Shown: positions 9,159 through 17,968 of the stretch, in pieces | Layout: each line of letters begins with the position of its first letter | Position numbering within the stretch: position 1 is the first letter of the stretch | Assembly (NCBI GenBank): GCA_964491665.1 | Contig: CAZBII010000006.1 | Coordinates: 1-64,000, forward strand | Source: Ch67 sp964491665 | Lineage (GTDB): Bacteria > Pseudomonadota > Gammaproteobacteria > Pseudomonadales > Ketobacteraceae | Length of the DNA stretch: 64,000 bases | Direction of reading: 5' to 3' | The notes under the pieces: generated by a model | Seen by the model: the letters and a program-made list of their open reading frames with translations, nothing else | Databases searched by the model: none | Told to the model about the DNA's origin: nothing | Made by a program: the position numbers and the translations under genes

Positions 9159-12100
9159 ATGAAATTGAAGTTCAAAACCCAGCCCTACCAGACCCAGGCC
9201 GTGGAAGCAGTGGCCGATTGCTTTGCCGGGCAACCCTTTCATACCGGCATCCAGTACCGGATCGACCCCGGCCGGGCCGCTAGTGGAGTGCCACAACAGC
9301 AGATGCTGGATGACGCCGGGTTCCGCAACCACGATATTGCCCTGCCACCGGCCGACCTGCTGAAAAACATCCAGACTGTGCAACGGCGGCAGAACCTGCC
9401 CATTTCCAGCGAACTGGTGGCCAGCAAGCCCTGCCGGATCAATCTGGATATCGAGATGGAAACTGGCACCGGCAAAACCTACTGCTACATCAAAACCATC
9501 TTTGAGCTGAACAAGCGCTATGGCTGGAGCAAGTTCATTATCGTGGTGCCCAGCATTGCGATCCGCGAAGGGGTGTACAAGTCGCTGGATATTACAGCCG
9601 ATCATTTTCTGGAGGCCTATGGCAAGAAGGTGCGCGGCTTTATCTACAATTCCAAACAGCTGCACAATCTGGAAAGTTTTTCCTCCGATGCCAGCATCAA
9701 TGTGATGGTCATTAACGTGCAGGCGTTCAATGCCACCGGCAAGGACAACCGCCGCATTTATGAAGAGCTGGATGATTTCCAATCGCGCCGGCCCATTGAT
9801 GTGATCGCCCGCAACCAGCCAATTCTGATCCTGGACGAACCGCAAAAAATGGAAGGCGGCAAAACGCTGGATTCGCTGAAGAACTTCAATCCGCTGATGA
9901 TTCTGCGCTATTCCGCCACCCACAAAACCACCCACAACAAGATTCACCGCCTGGATGCGCTGGATGCCTATAACCAGAAGCTGGTGAAAAAAATTGCCGT
10001 GCGCGGTATCACCATGAAGGGGTTGAGCGGCGCGAATCCTTACCTGTTTGTGGAGTCCATCGAAGTTTCCACCAACAAGCCGCCCGTGGCGCGGGCGGAA
10101 ATCGAAATCAAGCAAAACAGTGGCATCAAGCGCGTGCTGCGCAAACTGGGCCGCAATGACAATTTGTTTGATCTGTCCGGTGGGCTGGATCAGTACAAAG
10201 GCTTTGTCATTGCCGATATCGATGCGCGTTCCGATACTATCAGCTTCACCAATGGCATTGAGGTACAGGTGGGCCAAGCCACTGGCGATGTGAATGAAAC
10301 CGTGTTGCGCCGCATCCAGATTCGCGAAGCCATCAAAGCACATTTTGAAAAGGAACAGCGGCTGTTCGACAAGGGTATCAAGGTACTGTCGCTTTTCTTT
10401 ATCGATGAAGTGGCCAAGTACCGCCAGTACGATGACAGTGGAGAACTACCCGGCGAGTACGCGCAAATATTTGAAGAAGAATACAACCAGCATCTGAATG
10501 AAGTGCTGACGCTGGAGGACACCGCCTATAACCGTTACCTGAAAGGCATAGCGACCGCGAAAACCCATAGCGGGTATTTCTCCATTGACAAAAAATCCAA
10601 GCGGCTGGTGAATCCAGAGACCGGCAAAAAGTCTGACGAGGCGGACGATACGGACGCCTACGACCTGATTCTGAAAGACAAGGAACGCTTGCTGTCTTTG
10701 CAGGAACCAGTTCGGTTTATCTTTTCTCACTCCGCGTTGCGTGAAGGCTGGGACAACCCCAACGTTTTTGTGATCTGCGCTCTGAAACACAGTGACAACA
10801 CCATTTCCCGCCGCCAGGAAGTAGGACGTGGCTTGCGGATATCCGTCAATCAGCTGGGTGATCGCATGGACGATCCCATGACAGTGCACCAGATCAACGT
10901 GCTGACGGTGGTGGCCAGTGAAAGCTACAAGGATTTTGTGTCGGCGCTGCAGGATGAAACCAGCAAAGCGCTGTCTGCCCGCCCCCGCGAAGCCAACGAG
11001 GATTATTTCACTGGCAAGGTATTGAAATGCGCTGCCGGCGATATCGAAGTCACGCCACAGATGGCAAAACAGATTTACCGCTATCTGGTGAAGAATGATT
11101 ACACCGACGATGCGGATCGTATTACCCAAACCTATCACGATGCGAAAGCACAGGGTTCTGTTGCAGCATTGCCCGCCGATCTGGCACCCCATGCTGAACA
11201 GATATTCCAGCTCATCGACAGCGTGTTCAGCAATGCCATGTTGCCGGATATTGAAGATGAGCGGCGCACCAAGCCTAATCCACTGAATGCCAATTTCGAG
11301 CGGCGCGAGTTCCGCGAATTGTGGAATCGCATCAATCAAAAGGCTGCCTACACCGTTCACTTTGAAACCGATGAACTGGTTGGCAAATGCGTATCGACTC
11401 TCGACACGGAACTGAAAGTCAGCCCCCTGCAATACATCGTGCAGCGGGGAGAGCAACTGGACCAGATTGATTACGACACGCTGAAAAATGGGGATGCCTT
11501 CAAGATACGCAACGTCGAAACCGATGCTTACCGACAGTCCATTCACACCGGCGTCAAATACGATTTGATTGGCCGTCTGGCCGGGGAAACCCAGCTGACG
11601 CGCCGGACCATCGCCGGTATTTTGCAGGGCATCAACAAAGCCGTATTCGCCCAGTACAAAACCAACCCGGAAGATTTCATCGCCAAAGCCGCACGTCTGA
11701 TCAATGAGCAAAAGGCCACGGTGATTGTTGAGCACATCGCTTACGATCCCGTCGAGGACCGGCATCATCTGGATATATTCACTTCCGACAAGCCGAAAGA
11801 GGATTTCAGCAAGGCGATCAAAACAGAGCATCATATTTACGATTATGTATTCACCGATTCATCGGTCGAGCGGAGTTTCGTGAAGGAGCTCGATGTCAGT
11901 GTTGAGGTTTCAGTGTACGCGAAACTGCCCAAGACATTTTTTATTCCCACGCCGGTGGGCAATTACAACCCGGATTGGGCGATCGCTTTTCAGGAAGGCA
12001 AAGTCAAGCACGTCTACTTTATCGCTGAAACCAAGGGTTCGATGTCAAGCATGGACCTGCGTGAGATTGAGAAGAGCAAGATTGAATGTGCCCGGAAGTT

Positions 12101-12179
12101 CTTTGCGAAGATTACATCCGAGCAGGTGAAATATGATGTGGTGGATAGTTATGGGAAGTTGATGGAACTGGTGCGCTGA
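9159..12179 (+). CDS. res: Type III restriction enzyme Res subunit (helicase-nuclease)
   Basis: The 1006-residue protein has a superfamily 2 ATPase core with Walker A ETGTGKT (Lys106), a DEPQ motif II, a SATH motif III and QEVGRGLRI motif VI. A C-terminal PD-(D/E)xK nuclease is visible as NPDWAIAF (Asp939) and AETKGS (Glu957, Lys959). This is the normal architecture for Res, which translocates between head-to-head Mod sites and cuts. It lies 209 bp after dinD and may have its own control through the palindrome at 9034. Its stop codon overlaps the start of a CobW-type gene (TGATG). Confidence 0.93.
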   Translation: MKLKFKTQPYQTQAVEAVADCFAGQPFHTGIQYRIDPGRAASGVPQQQMLDDAGFRNHDIALPPADLLKNIQTVQRRQNLPISSELVASKPCRINLDIEMETGTGKTYCYIKTIFELNKRYGWSKFIIVVPSIAIREGVYKSLDITADHFLEAYGKKVRGFIYNSKQLHNLESFSSDASINVMVINVQAFNATGKDNRRIYEELDDFQSRRPIDVIARNQPILILDEPQKMEGGKTLDSLKNFNPLMILRYSATHKTTHNKIHRLDALDAYNQKLVKKIAVRGITMKGLSGANPYLFVESIEVSTNKPPVARAEIEIKQNSGIKRVLRKLGRNDNLFDLSGGLDQYKGFVIADIDARSDTISFTNGIEVQVGQATGDVNETVLRRIQIREAIKAHFEKEQRLFDKGIKVLSLFFIDEVAKYRQYDDSGELPGEYAQIFEEEYNQHLNEVLTLEDTAYNRYLKGIATAKTHSGYFSIDKKSKRLVNPETGKKSDEADDTDAYDLILKDKERLLSLQEPVRFIFSHSALREGWDNPNVFVICALKHSDNTISRRQEVGRGLRISVNQLGDRMDDPMTVHQINVLTVVASESYKDFVSALQDETSKALSARPREANEDYFTGKVLKCAAGDIEVTPQMAKQIYRYLVKNDYTDDADRITQTYHDAKAQGSVAALPADLAPHAEQIFQLIDSVFSNAMLPDIEDERRTKPNPLNANFERREFRELWNRINQKAAYTVHFETDELVGKCVSTLDTELKVSPLQYIVQRGEQLDQIDYDTLKNGDAFKIRNVETDAYRQSIHTGVKYDLIGRLAGETQLTRRTIAGILQGINKAVFAQYKTNPEDFIAKAARLINEQKATVIVEHIAYDPVEDRHHLDIFTSDKPKEDFSKAIKTEHHIYDYVFTDSSVERSFVKELDVSVEVSVYAKLPKTFFIPTPVGNYNPDWAIAFQEGKVKHVYFIAETKGSMSSMDLREIEKSKIECARKFFAKITSEQVKYDVVDSYGKLMELVR

Positions 12180-13180
12180 TGAAAAAATTCCACCCCATTC
12201 CCACCAACATCATCACCGGCTTTCTCGGCACCGGCAAAACCACGTCGATCCTGCATCTGCTGCGGCACAACACCGACGGCGAAAAATGGGCGGTGCTGGT
12301 GAATGAATTCGGCGAGGTCGGCATCGACGGCGCGCTGCTGCAACCGGAGGCGTTTGCGGTGAAGGAAGTGCCTGGCGGCTGCATGTGCTGTGCCGCCGGT
12401 CTGCCCACGCAGGTGGCGCTGAACAAACTGATCGCCGACGCCAAGCCCGACCGCATTCTGATCGAACCTACCGGCCTCGCCCATCCGGCCAATATCATCG
12501 CCATGCTCACCGGCGAACAGTTTGAAGAGGTGATCGATCTGCGCGCCACGCTGACGCTGATCGATCCGCGCGTGCTGGACGACATCCGCTACACCAGCAA
12601 CGAAAATTTCATCGGCCAGTGGCAGGCAGCGGACGTGCTGGCGGCCACCAAAACCGATCTGTGTTCGCCGCAGCAACGGCAGCAGTTTGACGCCTGGGCC
12701 GCGCAGGTGCGCCCCGATGCCCGGCGCGAACACATTCAGCAGGGCGCGCTGCAAAAAACCTGGCTGGATCTGCCGCGCACGGCCACCACCGGCAGCAGTC
12801 CACACGGCAAAAAGACTTCTCCGCAGGCGTCACTGCTGATGCTCACGCCGCAGTTTGCGCAGGCCGAGCTGGCGCCTGATCAACCCTTTCTGCGCAAGGA
12901 AAACAGCAGCAGCGGCTTTTTCAGTTGCGGCTGGATTTTTCCACCGCATGTGCAATTCGATTTCGACAAGCTGTTCGAACTGCTGCGCAATCTCGACATC
13001 CTGCGCGCCAAGGCAGTAATGAACACCACGCGCGGCACGTTCGCGTTCAATCTGGCGGACAGCACGGTGGGTGTGACGGAAATGCCGGCGGCACGCGACA
13101 GTCGCATCGAATTCATTGCGCCGGACAAAATAGACTGGAATCTGCTGGAAAACTGGCTGCTGCAAACCCGCTGCAGCTGA
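12179..13180 (+). CDS. COG0523/CobW-family GTPase (putative metallochaperone)
   Basis: The 333-residue protein has the G3E GTPase features: GFLGTGKTT (Lys20), the metal-binding CxCC motif (Cys68-Met-Cys70-Cys71), EPTGLAHP and a TKTD-type G4 motif (AATKTDL). A C-terminal CobW_C-like domain follows (about 215-330). Family members deliver zinc or cobalt to client proteins. It begins one base inside the stop codon of res (TGATG), so it may be co-translated with it, yet nothing links its known family role to restriction. It could equally be the first native gene past the island boundary. Confidence 0.85.
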   Translation: MKKFHPIPTNIITGFLGTGKTTSILHLLRHNTDGEKWAVLVNEFGEVGIDGALLQPEAFAVKEVPGGCMCCAAGLPTQVALNKLIADAKPDRILIEPTGLAHPANIIAMLTGEQFEEVIDLRATLTLIDPRVLDDIRYTSNENFIGQWQAADVLAATKTDLCSPQQRQQFDAWAAQVRPDARREHIQQGALQKTWLDLPRTATTGSSPHGKKTSPQASLLMLTPQFAQAELAPDQPFLRKENSSSGFFSCGWIFPPHVQFDFDKLFELLRNLDILRAKAVMNTTRGTFAFNLADSTVGVTEMPAARDSRIEFIAPDKIDWNLLENWLLQTRCS

Positions 13181-13193
13181 ACACCGCAGCGGG
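13167..13193. terminator. Hairpin between convergent genes
   Basis: CCCGCTGC (13167-13174) pairs with GCAGCGGG (13186-13193) around the stop codon of the CobW gene, between two convergent genes. The position suits a bidirectional terminator, but there is no T-tract on either strand. Confidence 0.4.
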
Positions 13194-13210
13194 ATTGAGA
13201 TCGGGAAGAA

Positions 13211-14203
13211 TTACTGCGCGGCGACCTTGGGCGTTGACAGCTGGTCGAGGAACGTGATCACGTCGCCCACCGCCTGTGTGCTCGCCTTTTCCAGCAGGAT
13301 GGTGTGCGGGCTGTCATACAGGCGCAGGGATTTCTGCGTGCTGGCCACCGAACGGAACACTTCGCGGCTGGAATCCAGCGGCACCAGCATGTCCTGCTCG
13401 CCGTGCAGCAGCAGGATCGGCCGGCTGAAGCGGGTCAGGTTGTCCTTGATGTAGTCAGTAGCGTCCTGCAGCGTGCTGATATAGGCACCCGGCAACCAGC
13501 CATGCGACACATAGGGATCGGCCAGCAGCTGCTCCTGCACGGCGTCATCTTCCACGGTAACCCGGATACCCAGATCGGACTCCGCCACCGGCATGGTGGG
13601 CAGCACCGTGCCCCCCATCTGCGCCATGGTCATGGTCATGGAATTGACGAAGCCCGGTGCGCGCAGGCCCAGGAATTTGATGCTGGGCTTGTAGCCCACT
13701 GCACTGGTGATCACACCGTCGAACAGGTACTCGTTGCGCAGCGCGGCATACAGCGCCACCGCGCCGCCCAGGCTCTCACCCATCACGTAATTGGGGGCGT
13801 CGGGATAGCGCTTTTTCAGGGATTGCAGCACCAGGTACAGATCGCTGGCGTAGTCGTCGAAATGCTCGATGTAGCCGTCGGCGCCCTTGCCTTCCGAACG
13901 GCCCCAGCCCTGCATGTCATAGGCATACACGCGGTAACCGGCGGCGGTCAGCTGTTTGGCCACCGGCTCGTAGACGCCGCTGTGCAGCGCGGTGCCGTGC
14001 AGGATCACGATATTGCCCTTGGCGGCGCCCTGCGGCTGCCACAGGCGGGCAAACAGGGTCAGGTTCTGGTGATTGAGGAACTGCTCTTCGCTGTAGGTCT
14101 CGGTCTGGACCAGAGCGGGGGGACGGGTGTGCGGCGTGGTGGCACAGGCGGTAATGATCAGGCTCAGCAGGATGCCCAGTAATGCGCGAATGTTCCCTGA
14201 CAT
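13211..14203 (-). CDS. Lipoprotein alpha/beta hydrolase (monoacylglycerol-lipase-like)
   Basis: A signal peptide ends in a lipobox (LIITAC), which predicts lipid attachment at the Cys. The body is a serine hydrolase of the S33/Hydrolase_4 type. HGTALHS forms the oxyanion region, GESLGG is the nucleophile elbow, HGEQDMLVP carries the acid Asp and DSPHTIL carries the His. I chose the ATG at 14203 (330 residues) because a GAGG box lies 9 nt upstream. A TTG four codons earlier would overlap that box. The substrate is probably an acyl ester, but this is inferred from the fold only. Confidence 0.85.
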   Translation of the reverse strand: MSGNIRALLGILLSLIITACATTPHTRPPALVQTETYSEEQFLNHQNLTLFARLWQPQGAAKGNIVILHGTALHSGVYEPVAKQLTAAGYRVYAYDMQGWGRSEGKGADGYIEHFDDYASDLYLVLQSLKKRYPDAPNYVMGESLGGAVALYAALRNEYLFDGVITSAVGYKPSIKFLGLRAPGFVNSMTMTMAQMGGTVLPTMPVAESDLGIRVTVEDDAVQEQLLADPYVSHGWLPGAYISTLQDATDYIKDNLTRFSRPILLLHGEQDMLVPLDSSREVFRSVASTQKSLRLYDSPHTILLEKASTQAVGDVITFLDQLSTPKVAAQ

Positions 14204-14330
14204 GGAAAACCTCAAATGCTGTTGTAATGGAGGTGTACTTCAGTGTCGCGCAAGCCTAGCACCCTGCTGCACCGGCCAACAGTGGCAAAATGAAACAGAT
14301 GTGTTTTTTTGTATCAGATGCTGCGTCAGG

Positions 14331-15212
14331 TCAAGCCGCCGATACCGCCTTGTCCCCCACGTACTGCTGCAGCTGCTTCAATCCCTTGCGACGCAGGAAA
14401 GAGCTGTCCTTCTGCGAGGGATGAAAATCGCGGCGGTAGTACTGCAGGTAATGCTTGCCCAGACTGGCCAGCACATCGCGGTGCTGCCACAGGCCCTGCA
14501 GACGGTTGCGCAGGCCGCGCTTGTGCTGGCGGGCCTCCGGGTCGGACCTCAGCAGCTGCACGGTATGCAGCGCCGAGAAGAAGGAGAACAGCACGGTGGT
14601 GAAGGCCATTTCACTGGCGCGAATCCAGTAACTCCCCACCTGGTCCTGGTACACGTCGAACGCCACCGACTTGTGTTCGCTCTCCTCCACCGCATGCCAC
14701 AGCCACAGCGGTTTCAGGCGCTCGTCCACATCGGCGATCAGGTCAGGCCGCTCCAGCAGCATTTCCGCAAACATGGCGGTGAAATGCTCCAGCGCGCAGG
14801 TCTTGGCCAGCATGCGTTCCGGCGAGAGGAATTTTTCCTCACGGCCGATACCCGCCTTCACAAACTTCTCCACCTCCGCCATGGGCAAGCCCTTGCGTCC
14901 CATCATGGCGTTGAAGGTGTCGTGTTCCTTGCCGTGATGCGCCTCCTGGCCGATGAAGGCGCGCACCTGCTTCTGCAGTTCGGGGTCGGTGATGCCAGCC
15001 TGGAAATGCCGCACCGAGCGCATGAACATGCGTTCTCCCTCAGGGAAGGTGCAGGACAGGCCGGTGAGGATCATGGTGCGCAGCGGGTCGCCGCCAAACC
15101 AGTACTTGGGGATGCTGTCGTCGAATTCGAAATCCATGCGGCGGACCGGAATGTCCGGCGTGCCGGGGCGGTCGGTCTTGACGGCTGTAACAGTGGCGGT
15201 GGACGTGGCCAT
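14331..15212 (-). CDS. Ferritin-like 'metal-dependent hydrolase' (PF10118 type)
   Basis: The 293-residue protein contains paired carboxylate/histidine motifs, GQEAHHGKEH and HAVEESEHKSVAFDVY, plus a helical region between them (LEHFTAMFAE). This is the pattern of the predicted metal-dependent hydrolase family PF10118, which probably has a di-metal helical-bundle site. Hydrolase activity is a family label rather than a proven reaction. The family is common next to fatty-acid and hydrocarbon metabolism genes. It stands alone here, with about 127 bp to the hydrolase gene at 14203. Confidence 0.8.
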   Translation of the reverse strand: MATSTATVTAVKTDRPGTPDIPVRRMDFEFDDSIPKYWFGGDPLRTMILTGLSCTFPEGERMFMRSVRHFQAGITDPELQKQVRAFIGQEAHHGKEHDTFNAMMGRKGLPMAEVEKFVKAGIGREEKFLSPERMLAKTCALEHFTAMFAEMLLERPDLIADVDERLKPLWLWHAVEESEHKSVAFDVYQDQVGSYWIRASEMAFTTVLFSFFSALHTVQLLRSDPEARQHKRGLRNRLQGLWQHRDVLASLGKHYLQYYRRDFHPSQKDSSFLRRKGLKQLQQYVGDKAVSAA

Positions 15213-15353
15213 GACAGGGCTCCTTTCTTGTTGGAATCAGGCGTGCGCGGTGAAACCAGTATAGGGGAGGCTGTCTGCGGCTGAACGGTCGGGTTGAGCC
15301 AATGACTGGTCAGATCGGGCCACGGGACACTGCCCCGGCGGCCCGTGCCGCTC

Positions 15354-15695
15354 TCAGGATTTCTTCACGAATTCCGACTTGAGTTTCATGGCGCCGATGC
15401 CGTCGATCTTGCAGTCGATGTCGTGGTCGCCGTCCACCAGGCGAATGTTCTTCACCTTGGTGCCAACCTTCACCACCAGCGATGAGCCCTTCACTTTCAG
15501 GTCCTTGATGACGGTGACGGAGTCGCCGTCCTGCAGGAGGTTGCCGTTGGCGTCCTTGATCACGCGCACGTCGTCGCTGGCCTCGGCCGCCGCGTCGGCG
15601 GACCATTCATGGGCGCATTCGGGGCAGATGAACTGGCCGCCATCTTCGTAGGTGAACTCGGAACCGCATTGCGGGCAGGCAGGCAGTGTGCTCAT
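15354..15695 (-). CDS. PhnA-like zinc-ribbon protein (YjdM/PhnA family)
   Basis: I took the start at 15695 (113 residues, MSTLPACPQCGSEF) because this is the conserved beginning of the family. The longer frame adds a proline-rich leader without homology. The N-terminal zinc ribbon has two CPxC pairs (CPQC and CPEC), and the C-terminal domain is a small beta barrel (DGDSVTVIKDLKVKGSS, VKVGTKVKNIRLV, DCKIDGIGAMKLKSEFVKK). Despite the name, Escherichia coli PhnA/YjdM is not needed for phosphonate breakdown and its role is unclear. Confidence 0.92.
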   Translation of the reverse strand: MSTLPACPQCGSEFTYEDGGQFICPECAHEWSADAAAEASDDVRVIKDANGNLLQDGDSVTVIKDLKVKGSSLVVKVGTKVKNIRLVDGDHDIDCKIDGIGAMKLKSEFVKKS

Positions 15696-15777
15696 GGCTG
15701 GGGGTCCTGTGTGAACGGGAAACGGGCGCGCATTATGCCAGATCCGGGGTACCCCTGCTGCAGTTCCGGTTATTGGA

Positions 15778-16212
15778 TCAGGGTAGCGGCGGCCGGGCGG
15801 TCGTGGGCTGACCCTCGGCGCCGGCATAGAACACCAGGATCTTCACCGGCACGGTGCCTTCGTTGCGGCCGTTATGCAGGGTGTTCACCACTTCCGCCAG
15901 CGCCTCGCCGGACTTCAGCACTTTCACCGCGCCACTCTGCAGGTGCACGGTGAGCTGGCCTTCCAGCACCATGCCGAAGGACGGCACCGGATGCAGGTGC
16001 CAGCCGGTTTCACCGCCGGGCACTATCTCGATCACCATGCCGGTGATTTCCGCCTGCCCGGCCGGGTAATGCAGGGGCGTGCCGTCCCAGCTGGACGTGG
16101 TCTTCAGCACGCTGGTGACTTTTACTGCGCTGTTGGCTTCGACGGCCCAGGCGGAAGAAGTGCAGGCCGCCAGCAGAAACAGGGCGCCGGCGCGGAGTGT
16201 GTTGCGTGTCAT
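15778..16212 (-). CDS. Exported cupin-domain protein
   Basis: Starting at 16212 (GAAGG box 7 nt upstream) gives 144 residues with a signal peptide ending near AWAVEA. The single cupin domain shows the two usual motifs: G-x5-H-x-H (GGETGWHLHPVPSFGMVLEG) and a second G-x5-P/L-type segment with His (GEALAEVVNTLHNGRN). The His residues could bind one metal ion. It is probably periplasmic. Catalytic activity is unknown, and such proteins often act as metal-bound sensors or small dioxygenases. Confidence 0.82.
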   Translation of the reverse strand: MTRNTLRAGALFLLAACTSSAWAVEANSAVKVTSVLKTTSSWDGTPLHYPAGQAEITGMVIEIVPGGETGWHLHPVPSFGMVLEGQLTVHLQSGAVKVLKSGEALAEVVNTLHNGRNEGTVPVKILVFYAGAEGQPTTARPPLP

Positions 16213-16447
16213 GGATTCACCTTCGGGAAGAATTGCGCGGAAGCGATGCACAATAACGGATGCCACGCCGGTCCGCCTACTCCCGTTCAGTCATCCCCTT
16301 CATTTTTTGCCACTCCGGCAGAGGCAGAATCATGTACACCTTTCACCGGGATGCTGCAGATCATCAAGCTGGCGCACGTGCATCGGCGACGCTGGACAGA
16401 ACCCCTTGCGCGTTGTATCAATGCCCATCCCCTGTCTGGAGAGATTT

Positions 16448-16996
16448 ATGTCCTGGAACAATTCCACCGACCGTTATGGTTCCCTTTCCGTGTCCCTGCA
16501 CTGGTTGATGCTGGTGCTATTGGTGGGCGTCTACTGCGCCATGGAATTTCGCGGCATCTTCCCCAAAGGCAGTGACGCCCGCACCCTGATGAAAACCCTG
16601 CATTTCTCCCTCGGCATCAGCGTGTACATCCTGGTGTGGCTGCGCATTGCTGCGCGCTTCTCCGGTCCGGCGCCACTGATCCAGCCACAACCGGCCGTCT
16701 GGCAGAATGCACTGGCCAAACTGGTCCACCTGGCGCTGTACGCTTTCATGATTGGCATGCCGCTGGGTGGCTGGCTGCTGATCAACGCGGAAGGCAAGGC
16801 GGTGCCCTTCTTCGGGTTTGAACTGCCGATCCTGCTGGCGAAGAATCACGCCCTGGCGGAACAGATCGAAGACCTGCACAAACTCGGCGCCACCTGCGGC
16901 TATTTCCTGATTGGCGCACACGCCGCCGCTGCACTGTTCCATCATTATGTGCAGAAGGACAACACGCTGCTGCGCATGCTGCCGCGTCGTTCCTGA
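16448..16996 (+). CDS. Cytochrome b561 family membrane protein
   Basis: The 182-residue protein has four hydrophobic helices and the heme-ligand histidines of prokaryotic b561 proteins: SLHWLML in helix 1, LHFSLGISVYI in helix 2, and HKLGATCGYFLIGAHAAAALFHHY around helix 4. It should shuttle electrons from quinol to a periplasmic acceptor. The start is set by the conserved MSWNNSTDRYG opening, and the longer upstream frame is not conserved in character. Confidence 0.9.
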   Translation: MSWNNSTDRYGSLSVSLHWLMLVLLVGVYCAMEFRGIFPKGSDARTLMKTLHFSLGISVYILVWLRIAARFSGPAPLIQPQPAVWQNALAKLVHLALYAFMIGMPLGGWLLINAEGKAVPFFGFELPILLAKNHALAEQIEDLHKLGATCGYFLIGAHAAAALFHHYVQKDNTLLRMLPRRS

Positions 16997-17031
16997 TCCG
17001 CGTTCTGCTGAACAAAAAATCTGCAGCACTG

Positions 17032-17065
17032 GTGTCGCGCTGCAGCAATGCTGCCAGCGCGACAC
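17032..17065 (+). terminator. Strong GC hairpin after the b561 gene
   Basis: GTGTCGCGCTG (17032-17042) and CAGCGCGACAC (17055-17065) are perfect 11-bp arms with a 12-nt loop, 36 nt past the b561 stop. No T-tract follows on the plus strand, so Rho-independent termination is uncertain. It may stabilise the transcript end. Confidence 0.45.
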
Positions 17066-17156
17066 GCTCCCCATAAATTGATGCAGAACAAGATTTGTGT
17101 TTGTTCTGTATCGCAATTCTTTCTGTGCATTTTTGCGCACCGAAAAGCGCTTGCAG

Positions 17157-17177
17157 ACTAATCAGGTTTGTATTAGT
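17157..17177. promoter_or_regulatory. Dyad ACTAAT-N9-ATTAGT, possible eCIS operator
   Basis: ACTAAT (17157-17162) and ATTAGT (17172-17177) are perfect 6-bp arms with a 9-bp spacer (21 bp in all), about 200 bp before the first eCIS gene. The size suits a dimeric helix-turn-helix regulator. No regulator is encoded next to it, so the binding protein is unknown. Confidence 0.35.
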
Positions 17178-17380
17178 TTCTCGCCGTACCTCAGCAAACA
17201 ATATCCAGCTCGCGCAGTTCTGTTTTCAAGCACACATTTCTTCTTCGCCATACGCAGTGAGATGGCAGATTCATGACAGATGACCTGTCGTGAGCGGCTG
17301 AGTGTTGCCGTGAAAAAATGCGTCGTGAGGAATCCGCGCCAAAGGCACAACGTTACAAGAACAACAAGGGGAACCGAGCG

Positions 17381-17968
17381 GTGGCTTCGTACAAGGGTGT
17401 ACAGGGCGCACTGGTGGCACTGGAGAATTTTTTCAAGCGCCGCCTGCCGGCCGAACTGGGCAATGAACCGGTGAGCGCATCGGTGGAACTGCTCGGCAGT
17501 GCCGACATTGCGGAAACCCTCTCCGGCAATCTGCTGGGCATTTACCTGCATCGCATCACCATTGATCCCCACGGCCGCACGCGCCAGTTCACACCTCCCG
17601 GCACAGTGAACGCAGGACGCCAGTCCGAACTGCCGGTGAATCTGCATTTCCTGCTGATTGCGAATGCCACCAGTCCCACCGTGGAAGCGGATCTGATGGC
17701 GTGGGCGATGGTGGAACTGGCCAACCAGCCGCAACTCGACATTTCCCACATGCAGGACATCGATTCCGACTGGGGCGAACGCGAAGTGCTGAACATCGCG
17801 CCCGATGAAATGAGCACGGAAGATCTGATGCGCATCTGGGACGTGTTCGAATCACCCTACACCAGCACCGTGCCCTACATTGCACGCACCGTGCGCCTGC
17901 GTCTGCGCAATGAACGCACCGAAGGTCCGCCGGTGACAGCGCGCATCTTTCCCGGAGGCACGGTATGA
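17381..17968 (+). CDS. eCIS tail-terminator-like protein, DUF4255 (Afp16/Pvc16 type)
   Basis: The GTG at 17381, preceded by AAGGGGA, gives 195 residues that match the start typical of DUF4255 proteins (ASYKGVQGALVALENFF). The family, including the Afp16 N-terminal domain, contains proteins that cap the tube and sheath at their distal end. Conserved features are LSGNLLGIYLHRITIDPHGR and LHFLLIANA. It is the first gene of a block of about 21 co-directional genes. The stop overlaps the next start (ATGA). Confidence 0.8.
   Translation: MASYKGVQGALVALENFFKRRLPAELGNEPVSASVELLGSADIAETLSGNLLGIYLHRITIDPHGRTRQFTPPGTVNAGRQSELPVNLHFLLIANATSPTVEADLMAWAMVELANQPQLDISHMQDIDSDWGEREVLNIAPDEMSTEDLMRIWDVFESPYTSTVPYIARTVRLRLRNERTEGPPVTARIFPGGTV

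Larger units (their letters stand above)
16997..17380. other. Intergenic region upstream of the eCIS locus
   Basis: This 384-bp gap is AT-richer than the genes around it and likely holds the promoter of the injection-system operon. It contains the hairpin at 17032-17065 and the dyad at 17157-17177, listed separately. I could not choose a convincing -35/-10 pair. The reading frame upstream of the GTG at 17381 is open back to an ATG at 17318, but that ATG lacks a ribosome-binding site. Confidence 0.5.

Noticed and set aside
17318..17380. Upstream ATG for the first eCIS gene (21 extra residues)
   Set aside because: The extra residues are basic and poorly structured, and the GTG at 17381 has AAGGGGA at proper distance and begins with the conserved ASYKGVQGAL.
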